Below are positions 44,615 through 57,772 of a DNA stretch of 64,000 nt, piece after piece; the stretch's first letter is position 1, and each line of letters begins with the position of its first letter. The notes below the pieces were generated by a model, which had not been told where the DNA came from, did no database searches, and saw only the letters and a program-made list of their open reading frames with translations. The stretch comes from Caulobacter radicis (GTDB lineage: Bacteria > Pseudomonadota > Alphaproteobacteria > Caulobacterales > Caulobacteraceae). A program made the translations under genes and the position numbers. The stretch covers positions 682,001 to 746,000 of the forward strand of contig NZ_QDKO01000009.1 in the NCBI RefSeq assembly GCF_003094615.1, read 5' to 3'.

Positions 44615-46582
44615 CTAGCGGACCGGCGTCAGGCGCGCGGCCGCGCCGCCGCTGGCGGCGAGTTTCAGGGTCAGGGTCGAAGTGGCGGAAACGGAGGGAT
44701 GCGAAACCTCGATACCGGTCGGGGTCGCGCCGTCCTGGCGAACGTCGGCCTTCCACGCGCCCTTGCCCAGGAAATCGAGCGGAACCTTCACCGTCCGGGC
44801 GGTCTCGTTGTTCAGCGCGCCAACCCACCATTCGGCGCCCTTGCGGCGGGCGATGACGATCGACTGGCCGATCTCGCCGGTCACGAAGCGCACCTCGTCC
44901 CAGGTGGTCGGCACGGCAGCGGCGAAGTCCAGGCCCTGCGGGCTTTCGGCATAGGTGTCGGGGCTGTCGGCGACGATGGCGAAGGGGCTGTCGTAGACGA
45001 CGAACATCGCCAGCGCCTGGCCGCGCGTGGTCTGCACGAAGGGCAGCTTGTCGCGCGGCTCGAACTTGGCGGGCTCCACGTTGCGAAAGCCGCCGGGGGT
45101 GTAGTCCATCGGTCCCAGCAGCATGCGGGTATAGGCGAGGTTGACGTTGTGGGTCGCGGTGATCCGCGCGCTCCACTTGTTGTATTCCGCCCCCAGAACG
45201 CCTTCCTGCGTCAGGTAGTGCGGATAGGTCCGGATCAGGCCCGTCGGGTGATAGGCGCCGTGCAGGTCGACCATCAGGTGGTGCTGGGCGGCCTTCTTCA
45301 GCAGGCGGTGGTAGAAGTCGACCATCGCTTGATCGTCACGGTCCATGAAGTCGACCTTGATCCCCTTGATCCCCCACTGTTCGTAGAGGGGCAGGGCCTC
45401 GTCCATCTGGGCGTCCAGCGCCTTCCAGTTCAGCCACAGCCAGACGCCGACCTTCCTGTCGGCGCCGTAGGCGATCAGGCCGGGCAGGTCGAGTTCGGGC
45501 TTGGGACGGGTGACGTCGACGCCCGGCCGCACCACCGAGGCGCCGCCGGCCCCGACGTTCCAGCCCTCGTCGATCAGCATGTATTCCAGGCCGTTGGCGG
45601 CGGCGAAGTCGATATAGGCCTTGATCGTCTGCGGGTTCATGCCCGCGTCGGGCACGGCCTTCAGCGCCGGGCCGTTCCACCAGTCCCAGGCGGCCTTGCC
45701 CGGCTTGATCCAGCTGGCGTCGGCCACGATCGACGGCGCGCTCAGCGTGGTCAGCAGGGTGTTTTCAATCAGCTGGCCGGCCTCGGGCGAGATCATGATC
45801 ACCCGCCACGGCGAGACCACGTCGGCGCCCAAGCGGGTCTTCACCGCAGTGCCCGAGCCGTCCAGACGCGGCGACAGCTTGACCGACAGGCCCAGGCGTC
45901 CGTCGCCCCGACCGGTCAGGTACATGCCGGCCCAGTCCTTCAGGTCGGCCTCGGCCAGCGCGAAGGCGGCGTTGTCGCCCTGGCAGACCAGCGGGGCGTC
46001 ATAGAGGTTATGCTCGCGGAACTTCGAAGCCTGCACGGCGTCGAACTCGCCCTCGTGGCTGGTGCCGAACTTGCCGAGGTTCAGGCCCCAGCAGCCGTAG
46101 TCCCGGGGGAACGAGAACCCGGTCACCTCGTCATTGACGTTGGTGGCCGCCGTCGCCTCCTGCTGGGGCAGCACATAGCGGAAGGCCACGCCCTGATCGT
46201 AGGCGCGGAAGACTACCCGCAAGCGGCGGCCGCTCTCTTCCTGGAAGTCGACGGCCAGTTCGTTGCGCTTCTGAGAGACGTGGCTGACCTTGGCGGCCGG
46301 CAGGTCGTAGACGTCCTCGCCGCTGCTGGTCTGCGCGCCGACGATCTTCACGCCGTAGGAGAAGCGGCCGCCCTTGGAGAGCTCCAGCCCCAGGCCCGAG
46401 GGCGCGATCAGGGTCTTGCCCCGGTAGGCGACGGCGTAGCGCGCCTGTCCCGACTCGTCGGAGACTTGGATCGAGATCGCGCCGTCGGGAGAGGAGAGAG
46501 TGCGGGTTTCAGCGGAGGCTTCTGCGCCATACAGCGCTGTCAATGCGGCCCCAGCCAGCAAGGCGCTCCGAACGACCCCCAT
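44615..46582 (-). CDS. GH97 glycoside hydrolase, retaining alpha-galactosidase type
   Basis: 655 residues, ATG with GGGAGAC upstream, signal peptide ending EASAETR. N-terminal beta-super-sandwich (about 25-280), catalytic barrel (about 280-560), C-terminal beta domain. The barrel carries EYMLIDEGWN, then KGIKVDFMDRDDQAM. The Asp in KVDFM is where retaining GH97 alpha-galactosidases keep a nucleophile; the inverting SusB-type glucosidases lack it. So alpha-galactosidase is more likely than alpha-glucosidase. The enzyme should be periplasmic. It is divergent from the GH3 gene with a shared control region that holds a LacI/GntR-type operator. Confidence 0.85.
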   Translation of the reverse strand: MGVVRSALLAGAALTALYGAEASAETRTLSSPDGAISIQVSDESGQARYAVAYRGKTLIAPSGLGLELSKGGRFSYGVKIVGAQTSSGEDVYDLPAAKVSHVSQKRNELAVDFQEESGRRLRVVFRAYDQGVAFRYVLPQQEATAATNVNDEVTGFSFPRDYGCWGLNLGKFGTSHEGEFDAVQASKFREHNLYDAPLVCQGDNAAFALAEADLKDWAGMYLTGRGDGRLGLSVKLSPRLDGSGTAVKTRLGADVVSPWRVIMISPEAGQLIENTLLTTLSAPSIVADASWIKPGKAAWDWWNGPALKAVPDAGMNPQTIKAYIDFAAANGLEYMLIDEGWNVGAGGASVVRPGVDVTRPKPELDLPGLIAYGADRKVGVWLWLNWKALDAQMDEALPLYEQWGIKGIKVDFMDRDDQAMVDFYHRLLKKAAQHHLMVDLHGAYHPTGLIRTYPHYLTQEGVLGAEYNKWSARITATHNVNLAYTRMLLGPMDYTPGGFRNVEPAKFEPRDKLPFVQTTRGQALAMFVVYDSPFAIVADSPDTYAESPQGLDFAAAVPTTWDEVRFVTGEIGQSIVIARRKGAEWWVGALNNETARTVKVPLDFLGKGAWKADVRQDGATPTGIEVSHPSVSATSTLTLKLAASGGAAARLTPVR

Positions 46583-46658
46583 GCAACGTCTCCCTAAAAT
46601 TCGTTGTCTCAGTGTTTGTCGTATTAATTAGACCGTGTATGCATCGGCGTCGAGCTTT

Positions 46659-46673
46659 CGATACCGGTAACAT
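46659..46673. promoter_or_regulatory. LacI/GntR-type operator between GH97 and GH3 genes
   Basis: CGATACCGGTAACAT, with perfect core TACCGGTA. It matches 12 of 15 bases of the site at 11518-11534. It lies 46 bp upstream of the GH3 start and 77 bp upstream of the divergent GH97 start, so it can serve both. Confidence 0.6.
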
Positions 46674-46718
46674 CCAGGCGGCTTCCAGACCGCCCAAAGC
46701 AAGGAAGAGCGGGGGAGC

Positions 46719-49175
<2,457 letters not shown>

Positions 49176-49198
49176 TCGACTTTGCGGAAATAGACGAC

Positions 49199-49342
49199 GT
49201 CATCCCGGAAAGCCCGAAGGGCTTATCCGGGACCCAGGGGCCGGCGCACAGCGTCGGCAGCCGCCGGATGGCTTGTCCATCCGTCGAGCCCAGTCCCCTG
49301 GGTCCCGGGTCTACGGCGCTACGCGCCTTCGCCCGGGATGAC
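49199..49342. repeat. Intergenic inverted repeat between GH3 and acetylesterase genes
   Basis: Left part GTCATCCCGGAAAGCCCGAA begins at 49199 and ends GGGACCCAGGGG at 49240; right part CCCCTGGGTCCCGGG starts at 49295 and ends CCCGGGATGAC at 49342. The arms match in reverse with a few unpaired bases. Nothing coding is seen in it. Confidence 0.8.
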
Positions 49343-49371
49343 GATTTTTGTGATCTAACCGGAGACCTAGC

Positions 49372-51312
49372 GTGCGCCTGACCCGTCACCTGCTCGCTGG
49401 GGCCGCCGCCCTGGTCTTCGTGTCGCCCGCCGCCGCAGCCCCGCTGCTGGCCTCGGTGTTCACCGATCACGCCGTGCTCCAGCGCGACCAGCCGATCCGG
49501 GTCTGGGGCGTGGCCGCGCCGGGCGCCGTCGTCGCCCTCGACCTGTCGGGCGAGCAGGGCCTGGCCACGGCCGACGCCAAGGGTCGCTGGGTCGCCCTGC
49601 TGAACGCCCGTCCGGCGACGGGCCAGCCCCTGACCCTGACCGTCAAGGCCGGCGAGGCGACCCAGACCGTCTCCGACCTCCTGATGGGCGACGTCTGGCT
49701 GTGCTCGGGCCAGTCGAACATGGAATATCCGCTGCGCCGCGCCCTCAACGGCGAGGCCGAGGCGGCCGGGGCGACCGACCCGCACGTGCGCCTACTGCAG
49801 ACCGGCCGCACCAGCCTGCCCAACCCCACCGACACGCTGCCCGCCCAGGCCGCCTGGAAGGTCTCGGCCTACGACAGCGCCAACAACTTCTCGGCCGCCT
49901 GCTTCTTCATGGGCCGCGACATCCGCAAGAGCACGGGAGCGCCGGTCGGCTTGATCGACGCCACCTGGGGCGGGTCGATCATCCAGGACTGGATCAGCGG
50001 CCAGGGCCTGAAGGCGCTAGGCGGCTATGACGAGGGCCTGTCGGTGCTGGCCGACTACGCCAGGGATCCCGCCAAGGGCATGGCCCGCTGGGGGGCGATG
50101 CTCGACCGCTGGGCCGCCAGGGTCGAGCCCCATGCGGCGGGTTGGGCCAGGCCCGGCTTCGACGACCGCGCCTGGGCGACCATGCCGGCCGAGCAGTTCT
50201 GGGAGACCAATCCGGGCCTGGAAACCTTCGACGGCACGATCTGGCTACGCGCCGAGATCGTCCTGACCAAGGCCCAGGCCGCGCAGGGCGCGACCCTGGT
50301 CCTGGGGCCGGTCGACGACATCGACACCAGCTTCGTCAACGGCCGCCAGGTCGGTTCGCAGGAAGGCTGGGACTTCAAGCGCGCCTACGCCGTGCCGGCC
50401 GGAACCCTGAAGCCCGGCCGCAACGTGATCGCCGTGCGCGCCATCGACGTTGGCGGCGGCGGCGGCGCCTGGGGGCCCGCCAAGGACAAGGGCCTGAAGC
50501 TGGCCGACGGCGCGTTCGTGCCGCTGGGCGGAACCTGGCGCTACAAGGTCTCGACGAAGCTGGCCGACACCGGCCTGCCGCCGCACGCGCCGTGGCTGGG
50601 AACCTCGGGCCTGTCGACCCTGCACAACGGCATGATCGCCCCGCTGGCGCCCTACGCCGTCAAGGGCTTCGCCTGGTACCAGGGCGAGGCCAACGTCACC
50701 GAGGCCAAGGAATACGCCCGGCTGATGCCGGCCCTAATCGCCGACTGGCGCCGAGCCTTCGACGCCCCCGACGCGCCGTTCCTGATGGTGCAGCTGGCCG
50801 CCTTCGGCCCGCAGGTCGACAAGCCGGCCGTCTCGCGCTGGGCCGAATTGCGCGACGTCCAGCGCCGCACCGTCGCCGCCGATCCCAAGACGGGCCTGGC
50901 CTCGGCCGTCGACCTCGGTTCGCCCTACGACATCCACCCGGCCGACAAGCTTCAGGTCGGCCTGCGCCTTTCCGGCCTGGCCCGCAAGCTGGCCTATGGC
51001 GAGGTCCTGAACGCCTCCGGGCCCGCGCCGGTCTCCGCCGTGCGCGACGGCGCCGACATCGTAGTCGCCCTGGATCAGCCGGCGGTGGTGTACGGCTCGG
51101 GTCGGCCCGCCGGCTTCGAACTGTGCGACGCCGCCGAGTCGTGCCGCTTCGTCGATGCGTCTGTGGAGGGCAGCAAGGTCCGCCTGGCCGTCCCGGCCGG
51201 CTACGCCGCCGTGAAGGTCCGCTTCGCCTGGGCCGACAGCCCCGCGCTGAACCTGTTCGGCGCCAACCGCCTGCCCGCGACGCCGTTCGAACTCAAAATC
51301 CCTCTCTCTTAG
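49372..51312 (+). CDS. Sialate O-acetylesterase-like carbohydrate acetylesterase
   Basis: 646 residues with a GTG start and signal peptide ending SPAAAAP. SGNH fold: nucleophile Ser in WLCSGQSNMEYP, oxyanion AWYQGEANV, and catalytic Asp/His in SPYDIHPADKLQVG. A jelly-roll carbohydrate-binding-like domain (about 245-370, WLRAEIVL, FVNGRQVGS) is inserted in the catalytic fold. This split architecture is shared with the xyloglucan acetylesterase of the Xanthomonas locus as I recall it. In this cluster it most likely removes acetyl groups from xyloglucan side chains. Sialic acid as substrate is unlikely. Its last residues (IPLS) and stop are encoded by a repeat. Confidence 0.87.
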   Translation: MRLTRHLLAGAAALVFVSPAAAAPLLASVFTDHAVLQRDQPIRVWGVAAPGAVVALDLSGEQGLATADAKGRWVALLNARPATGQPLTLTVKAGEATQTVSDLLMGDVWLCSGQSNMEYPLRRALNGEAEAAGATDPHVRLLQTGRTSLPNPTDTLPAQAAWKVSAYDSANNFSAACFFMGRDIRKSTGAPVGLIDATWGGSIIQDWISGQGLKALGGYDEGLSVLADYARDPAKGMARWGAMLDRWAARVEPHAAGWARPGFDDRAWATMPAEQFWETNPGLETFDGTIWLRAEIVLTKAQAAQGATLVLGPVDDIDTSFVNGRQVGSQEGWDFKRAYAVPAGTLKPGRNVIAVRAIDVGGGGGAWGPAKDKGLKLADGAFVPLGGTWRYKVSTKLADTGLPPHAPWLGTSGLSTLHNGMIAPLAPYAVKGFAWYQGEANVTEAKEYARLMPALIADWRRAFDAPDAPFLMVQLAAFGPQVDKPAVSRWAELRDVQRRTVAADPKTGLASAVDLGSPYDIHPADKLQVGLRLSGLARKLAYGEVLNASGPAPVSAVRDGADIVVALDQPAVVYGSGRPAGFELCDAAESCRFVDASVEGSKVRLAVPAGYAAVKVRFAWADSPALNLFGANRLPATPFELKIPLS

Positions 51313-51491
51313 AGAGAGGGAGGGGCCCGCCGCGAAGCGGTGGGAGGGTGAGAGGTTTCACCCTTGGCCGGCAATCCTGTGCGCCTGGCCACCATCGCCG
51401 ACGACCGCGCCCCATCCTGAGAGATTATAACCTCTCACCCTCCCACGCCTTCGGCGTGGGCCCCTCCCTCTCTCGATGAGAGAGGGATTTT
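51295..51491. repeat. Intergenic inverted repeat (TCCCTCTCTC family), full copy
   Basis: Left arm from AAAATCCCTCTCTC (51295) through GAAGCGGTGGGAGGGTGAGAGG (to 51355); right arm CCTCTCACCCTCCCACGCC (51431) to GAGAGAGGGATTTT (51491). The left arm overlaps the end of the acetylesterase gene. A lone half of the same family is at 54144-54203. Confidence 0.87.
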
Positions 51492-51566
51492 AGGCTCCAG
51501 CCCCGCTTATTAACCAGCAACCCCTTGCCGCATAATGCTTTCCCTCCTCGGAAACGAGGATTTCGC

Positions 51567-51746
51567 GTGACCGACCGCACCTGCGAAGAACTGGCCGAAC
51601 TTTGGCGCACGGTGTTCGGCGAACCGCCGCCGATCACCACTGAGCCCGGCCTCGTCGCCGAGGTGCTCGTGCGCTGCCTGCCGCTCGCCGAACCCTATGC
51701 TCCGCAAGCCGTCCATATGGCTCAGCTTCCGCGAAAAGCGTCCTGA
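51567..51746 (+). CDS. Small protein, 59 residues, unknown
   Basis: GTG start with GAGGA 6 bases upstream. The product begins MTDRTCEELAELWRTVFGEP and continues with a Pro-rich stretch and an LLAEVLVRCLPLAEPYAP-like helix; it is soluble, slightly acidic and has two Cys. Its good ribosome site and codon use typical of the window support it being real. It ends 102 bp before ahpC, with the OxyR-type site in the gap. No family was recognised; a stress or regulatory role cannot be claimed. Confidence 0.55.
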   Translation: MTDRTCEELAELWRTVFGEPPPITTEPGLVAEVLVRCLPLAEPYAPQAVHMAQLPRKAS

Positions 51747-51753
51747 ACGCCCC

Positions 51754-51790
51754 ATAGGTCGGATCTATCTTCAGAACTAATTTTATCGAT
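51754..51790. promoter_or_regulatory. OxyR-type site upstream of ahpC
   Basis: ATAG (51754) - 7 bases - CTAT (51765) fits the OxyR half site exactly; 7 bases further the pattern continues imperfectly as ACTA and CGAT. It ends 59 bp before the ahpC start, a usual place for an activator. Confidence 0.5.
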
Positions 51791-51848
51791 TGGACCTATT
51801 TTCTGCATCGCGATACCTACGACGCATCCTTTTCCAACGGAGCGTCCC

Positions 51849-52412
51849 ATGTCGCTGATCAACACCACGATCAAATCCTTCACCGCCCAGTCGTACAAGG
51901 ACGGCAAGTTCGTCACGGTCAGCGACGCCGACACCAAGGGCAAGTGGTCGGTCTTCTTCTTCTACCCGGCCGACTTCACCTTCGTGTGCCCGACCGAACT
52001 GGAAGACCTGGCCGACAACTACGACGTCTTCACCCGCCTGGGCGTCGAGATCTACGCCGTGTCGACCGACACGCACTTCTCGCACAAGGCCTGGCACGAC
52101 AGCTCGCCGGCCATCGGCAAGATCAAGTACCACATGGTCGGCGACCCGTCGGGCGCGATCACCAACAACTTCGAGATCATGCGTCCGGGCGTCGGCCTGG
52201 CCGACCGCGGCACCTTCCTGGTCGACCCGGAAGGCGTGATCCAGTTCATGGAAGTCACCGCCGAAGGCATCGGCCGCAACGCCATCGAACTGCTGCGCAA
52301 GATCAAGGCCGCCCAGTACGTGGCTTCGCACCCGGGCGAAGTCTGCCCGGCCAAGTGGGAAGAGGGTGAAAAGACCCTGGCCCCCTCGCTCGACCTCGTC
52401 GGCAAGATCTAA
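51849..52412 (+). CDS. ahpC: Alkyl hydroperoxide reductase, peroxiredoxin subunit
   Basis: 187 residues, normal for AhpC. Peroxidatic Cys47 in [12 protein letters not shown] and resolving Cys166 in [11 protein letters not shown], so it is a typical two-Cys enzyme. It reduces hydrogen peroxide and organic peroxides and is reset by AhpF, the next gene. An OxyR-type site lies in the promoter. A stable hairpin without T tract follows (52432-52466), which may let AhpC be made in excess of AhpF. Confidence 0.97.
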   Translation: MSLINTTIKSFTAQSYKDGKFVTVSDADTKGKWSVFFFYPADFTFVCPTELEDLADNYDVFTRLGVEIYAVSTDTHFSHKAWHDSSPAIGKIKYHMVGDPSGAITNNFEIMRPGVGLADRGTFLVDPEGVIQFMEVTAEGIGRNAIELLRKIKAAQYVASHPGEVCPAKWEEGEKTLAPSLDLVGKI

Positions 52413-52431
52413 GCGTACCTGGAACTACCCC

Positions 52432-52466
52432 GCGCCGCCGCTTCGCTCCTTCTGGAGCGGCGGCGC
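52432..52466 (+). other. Hairpin between ahpC and ahpF
   Basis: 11-bp perfect stem GCGCCGCCGCT (52432-52442) and AGCGGCGGCGC (52456-52466). No T run follows, so it is more likely an mRNA-stabilising or processing element than a full terminator. Confidence 0.55.
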
Positions 52467-52550
52467 AACCCTCCGATCGTTCGCCGCGTTCGATCCTCCC
52501 CCGACATTCGAACGCACTTCCTCCTCCCCCTCGTTTTCTGGGAGCCCGTC

Positions 52551-54131
52551 ATGCTGGACGCTGGTCTGAAGACCCAACTGAGCACCTACCTGCAGAACCT
52601 GCGCCAGCCGATCGAACTGGTCGCCTCGCTGGGTGAGGACAAGGGCTCCAAGGACATGCTGGCCCTGCTGGAAGACGTCGCCGCGACGTCCGACAAGGTC
52701 AGCCTAAATCTCTCGGGCGACGACGCCCGCAAGCCCTCGTTCGCCATCACCCGCGCGGCGGGCGACGCCGATGTGCGCTTCGCCGGCCTGCCGCTGGGCC
52801 ACGAATTCACCTCGCTGGTGCTGGCCCTGCTGCACGTCGGCGGCCACCCGCCGCGCCTCGACGCCGAGGTGATCGAGCGCATCAAGGGCCTGGACGGCGA
52901 CTACAGCTTCGAGACCTATTTCTCGCAGTCCTGCCAGAACTGCCCCGACGTGGTGCAGGCGCTCAACACCATGAGCGCGCTCAACCCGCGCATCCGCCAC
53001 GTCGCCATCGACGGCGCGCTGTTCCAGGCGGAAGTCGAGCAGCGCCAGGTCATGGCCGTGCCGACCATCCTGCTCAATGGCCAGCCGTTCGGCCAGGGCC
53101 GCATGGACGTCGAGCAGATCCTGGCCAAGCTCGACACCGGCGCCGAAGCCCGCGCCGCCGAGAAGATCAAGGCCAAGGACGCCTTCGAGGTGCTGGTCAT
53201 CGGCGGCGGTCCCGCCGGCGCGGCCGCGGCCGTCTACGCCGCCCGCAAGGGCATTCGTACCGGGGTCGCCGCCGAACGCTTCGGCGGCCAGGTGCTCGAC
53301 ACCATGGCCATCGAGAACTTCATCTCGGTGCAGCACACCGAGGGCCCGAAGCTGGCCACGGCGCTGGAGCAGCACGTCAAGCAGTACGACGTCGACGTGA
53401 TGAACCTGCAGAAGGCCGTCGGCCTGGTGGCCCCCAAGGCCCCGGGCGGCCTGATCGAGGTCAAGCTCGAGAACGGCGCCAGCCTGAAGTCGCGCACCGT
53501 GATCCTGTCCACCGGCGCCCGCTGGCGGAACGTCAACGTGCCCGGCGAGGCCGAGTACAAGAACAAGGGCGTGGCCTACTGCCCGCACTGCGACGGCCCG
53601 CTGTTCAAGGGCAAGCGCGTGGCGGTGATCGGCGGCGGCAACAGCGGCGTCGAGGCGGCCATCGACCTGGCCGGCATCGTCGCCCACGTCACCCTGATCG
53701 AGTACGACAGCCAGCTGCGCGCCGACGCGGTGCTGCAACGCAAGCTCGCCAGCCTGCCGAACGTCACCATCGTCACCTCGGCCATGACCACCGAGATCCA
53801 CGGCGACGGCGCCAAGGTCAGCGGCCTGTCCTACAAGGACCGCAACCACGACACGGCCCACCGCGTCGACCTGGAAGGCGTGTTCGTGCAGATCGGCCTG
53901 GTGCCCAACACCGAGTGGCTGAAGGACTCGAACGTCGCCCTCTCCAACCGCGGCGAGATCGAGGTCGACTACCGCGGCGAGACCTCGATGCCGGGCGTCT
54001 TCGCGGCCGGCGATGCGACCACCACGCCGTACAAGCAGATCATCATCGCCATGGGCGAGGGCGCCAAGGCCTCGCTGTCGGCCTTCGACTACCTGATCCG
54101 CCTGCCCGCGGAACAGGCCGAAGCGGCCTGA
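52551..54131 (+). CDS. ahpF: Alkyl hydroperoxide reductase, flavoprotein subunit
   Basis: 526 residues. The N-terminal double thioredoxin-like domain (about 1-195) has the CxxC pair Cys128/Cys131 in SCQNCPDVV. The thioredoxin-reductase-like part starts at [20 protein letters not shown], has NADH motif [19 protein letters not shown] and the active-site pair in [10 protein letters not shown]. It moves electrons from NADH through FAD and the cysteine pairs to AhpC. It lies 138 bp after ahpC on the same strand. Complete and expected to be active. Confidence 0.97.
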   Translation: MLDAGLKTQLSTYLQNLRQPIELVASLGEDKGSKDMLALLEDVAATSDKVSLNLSGDDARKPSFAITRAAGDADVRFAGLPLGHEFTSLVLALLHVGGHPPRLDAEVIERIKGLDGDYSFETYFSQSCQNCPDVVQALNTMSALNPRIRHVAIDGALFQAEVEQRQVMAVPTILLNGQPFGQGRMDVEQILAKLDTGAEARAAEKIKAKDAFEVLVIGGGPAGAAAAVYAARKGIRTGVAAERFGGQVLDTMAIENFISVQHTEGPKLATALEQHVKQYDVDVMNLQKAVGLVAPKAPGGLIEVKLENGASLKSRTVILSTGARWRNVNVPGEAEYKNKGVAYCPHCDGPLFKGKRVAVIGGGNSGVEAAIDLAGIVAHVTLIEYDSQLRADAVLQRKLASLPNVTIVTSAMTTEIHGDGAKVSGLSYKDRNHDTAHRVDLEGVFVQIGLVPNTEWLKDSNVALSNRGEIEVDYRGETSMPGVFAAGDATTTPYKQIIIAMGEGAKASLSAFDYLIRLPAEQAEAA

Positions 54132-54143
54132 TCGGCCTTACCC

Positions 54144-54203
54144 TTTCCCTCTCTCTTTGAGAGAGGGAGGGGCCCGCGCCGCAAGGCGTGGGAGGGTGAG
54201 AGG
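54144..54203. repeat. Solo half of the TCCCTCTCTC repeat family
   Basis: TTTCCCTCTCTCTTTGAGAG through GGGCCCGCGCCGCAAGGCG to GGGAGGGTGAGAGG. Same sequence as the arms at 51295-51491 but with no inverted partner nearby. It lies between convergent ahpF and the hybrid kinase. Confidence 0.8.
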
Positions 54204-54238
54204 CAACAATCTCGCCGGATGGGGCGCTACCTCAAAAC

Positions 54239-55786
<1,548 letters not shown>

Positions 55787-55961
55787 AGATCGAAGTCCCC
55801 GAAACGCCGACTAGATTTCAGCCTAGCGTATCAAGGTTAAATTCCAATATCCGCAATCCATTGCATTTGTGGTCGCGTAGATGGCGCTGGAATTTGAAAT
55901 GCTATTTTGGCGATAGCTCAATTGAGTTTCGGTATTAGGAAGTATCGGGAAGGGGCGGGCT

Positions 55962-57602
55962 CTAGACCGCCTCCGCCCAGCCCTTGGCCACATAGGCCGC
56001 GGCCACGGCCTCGGCGATCTTGATGCCGTCCACGCCCGCCGACAGGATGCCGCCGGCATAGCCCGCGCCCTCGCCGGCCGGGAACAGGCCGGCGGTGTTG
56101 AGGCTTTGGCCGTCCTTGCCGCGGGTGATGCGGATCGGCGAGGAGGTGCGGGTCTCGACGCCGGTCATCAGCACGTCCGGATGGTCGTAGCCGGCGATCT
56201 GGCGGCCAAACACCGGCAGGGCCTCGCGCATGGCCTCCAGCACGAACGGCGGAAGGCATTCGGCCAGATCCGTCATCCTGATGCCCGGCTTGTACGAGGG
56301 CGCGACCTCGCCCAGCGCCTCGGACGGGCGGCCCGCCAGGAAGTCGCCGACCTTCTGGGCCGGGGCCTTGTAGTCGCCGCCGCCGGCGGTGAAGGCCAGG
56401 CTCTCCCACTTGCGCTGGAACTCGATGCCGGCCAGCGGGTGGCCCGGATAGTCGCGCTCGGGGTCGATGGCCACGACGAAGCCGGAGTTGGCGTTGCGCT
56501 CGTTGCGCGAATACTGGCTCATGCCGTTGGTCACCACGCGGTTCGGCTCCGAGGTCGCCGCCACCACCGTGCCGCCCGGGCACATGCAGAAGCTGTAGAC
56601 CGTTCGGCCGTTGGCGCAGTGGTGCGACAGGCTGTAGTCGGCCGCGCCCAGGTCCGGGTGGCCGGCGCAGGCGCCGAAGCGGGCCTTGTCCATCCACGAC
56701 TGCGGATGCTCGATGCGCACGCCGATCGAGAACGGCTTGGCCTCGATGTGGACGCCGCGGTCATGCAGGGTCTGGAAGGTGTCGCGCGAGGAGTGGCCCA
56801 CGGCCAGCACCACGTGCTCGGTCTCCAGATATTCGCCGGTCGACAGGTGCAGGCCCTTGAGCTTGCGCTGGCCGTCCTCGCCCGCCTCGATCTCGAAGTC
56901 GGTCACCCGGTGCTGCCAGCGATACTCGCCGCCCAGGCCCTCGATCAGGGCGCGGATGTTCTCGACCATGTGCACCAGGCGGAAGGTGCCGATGTGCGGA
57001 TGCCCCTCGGTGAGGATTTCTTCGGGCGCGCCGGCGGCGACGAACTCCTCCAGCACCTTGCGGCCCAGGAAGCGCGGATCCTTGATCTGGCTGTAGAGCT
57101 TGCCGTCCGAGAAGGTGCCGGCGCCGCCTTCGCCGAACTGGACGTTGGACTCCGGGTTCAGCTCGCTCTTGCGCCACAGGGCCCAGGTGTCCTTGGTGCG
57201 CTCGCGCACCACCTTGCCGCGGTCGAGAATGATCGGCTTGAAGCCCATCTGGGCCAGCACGAGGCCGGCGAACAGGCCGCAGGGGCCGGCGCCGATGACC
57301 ACCGGGCGAGGGCCGTCGAAGCCTTCGGGCGCGCGGGCCGTGAAGCGGTAGTCGGTGTCGGGCGTCGGGCGCACCTGGCTGTCGCCCTTGAAGCGCTCCA
57401 GAACGGCGGCCTCGTCGCGCAGGGCGATGTCGACCGTATAGACCATCAGGATCGCGCTCTTCCTGCGGGCGTCGTGGGCCCGCCGCCAGAGCTTGACCTC
57501 CAGCAGGTCGGCCGGGTCGACGCCCAGGCGCGCGCAAATGGCCGGAGCCATGGCCTCCGGCGGATGGTCCAGGGGCAGCTTCAGTTCGGAAAGACGCAGC
57601 AT
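55962..57602 (-). CDS. FAD-dependent oxidoreductase (COG2509-like)
   Basis: 546 residues, soluble. An N-terminal domain of about 95 residues (LRLSELKLPLDHPPEAM, then a basic RRAHDARRKSAILMVYTVD) precedes the dinucleotide motif VVIGAGPCGLFAGLVLAQMG. Later parts include FGEGGAGTFSDGKLYSQIKD, VLAVGHSSRDTF, FCMCPGGTVVAAT, and the closing FPAGEGAGYAGGILSAGVDG, which binds FAD. This wording matches the widespread uncharacterised FAD-dependent dehydrogenase group. The reaction is unknown. It is not part of an obvious operon. An inverted repeat separates it from ohrR. Confidence 0.82.
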   Translation of the reverse strand: MLRLSELKLPLDHPPEAMAPAICARLGVDPADLLEVKLWRRAHDARRKSAILMVYTVDIALRDEAAVLERFKGDSQVRPTPDTDYRFTARAPEGFDGPRPVVIGAGPCGLFAGLVLAQMGFKPIILDRGKVVRERTKDTWALWRKSELNPESNVQFGEGGAGTFSDGKLYSQIKDPRFLGRKVLEEFVAAGAPEEILTEGHPHIGTFRLVHMVENIRALIEGLGGEYRWQHRVTDFEIEAGEDGQRKLKGLHLSTGEYLETEHVVLAVGHSSRDTFQTLHDRGVHIEAKPFSIGVRIEHPQSWMDKARFGACAGHPDLGAADYSLSHHCANGRTVYSFCMCPGGTVVAATSEPNRVVTNGMSQYSRNERNANSGFVVAIDPERDYPGHPLAGIEFQRKWESLAFTAGGGDYKAPAQKVGDFLAGRPSEALGEVAPSYKPGIRMTDLAECLPPFVLEAMREALPVFGRQIAGYDHPDVLMTGVETRTSSPIRITRGKDGQSLNTAGLFPAGEGAGYAGGILSAGVDGIKIAEAVAAAYVAKGWAEAV

Positions 57603-57640
57603 GGCGCGGGTTTAGCGGGTCGCGGCCCTTATTTCCATCG

Positions 57641-57766
57641 TTCCCTCCCCCTTGATGGGGGAGGGGCAGGGGTGGGGGTGGCTACGGTGGTGGACGCCGC
57701 GCACGGCCGCCAACTCGGCAGATCACCCCCATCCCCGACCCTTCCCCCATCAAGGGGGAAGGGGGA
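57641..57766. repeat. GC-rich inverted repeat between FAD oxidoreductase and ohrR genes
   Basis: Left part TTCCCTCCCCCTTGATGGGG through GGGGTGGGGGTGG (57641-57681); right part CACCCCCATCCCC through CCCCCATCAAGGGGG (57724-57766). Each half contains a CCCCCTTGATGGGGG-type hairpin. Same general class as 17499-17621 and 31564-31699. Confidence 0.82.
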
Positions 57767-57772
57767 GATAGG

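Noticed and set aside
49372-51312. Sialic acid metabolism
   Set aside because: Only the esterase family name suggests it. No sialidase, NanA or sialic acid transporter is present, and the neighbours are plant-glycan enzymes.
55787-55961. AT-rich gap as a horizontally acquired gene remnant
   Set aside because: Only 175 bp, no frame with homology and no repeats at its ends; a promoter region for the hybrid kinase explains it.
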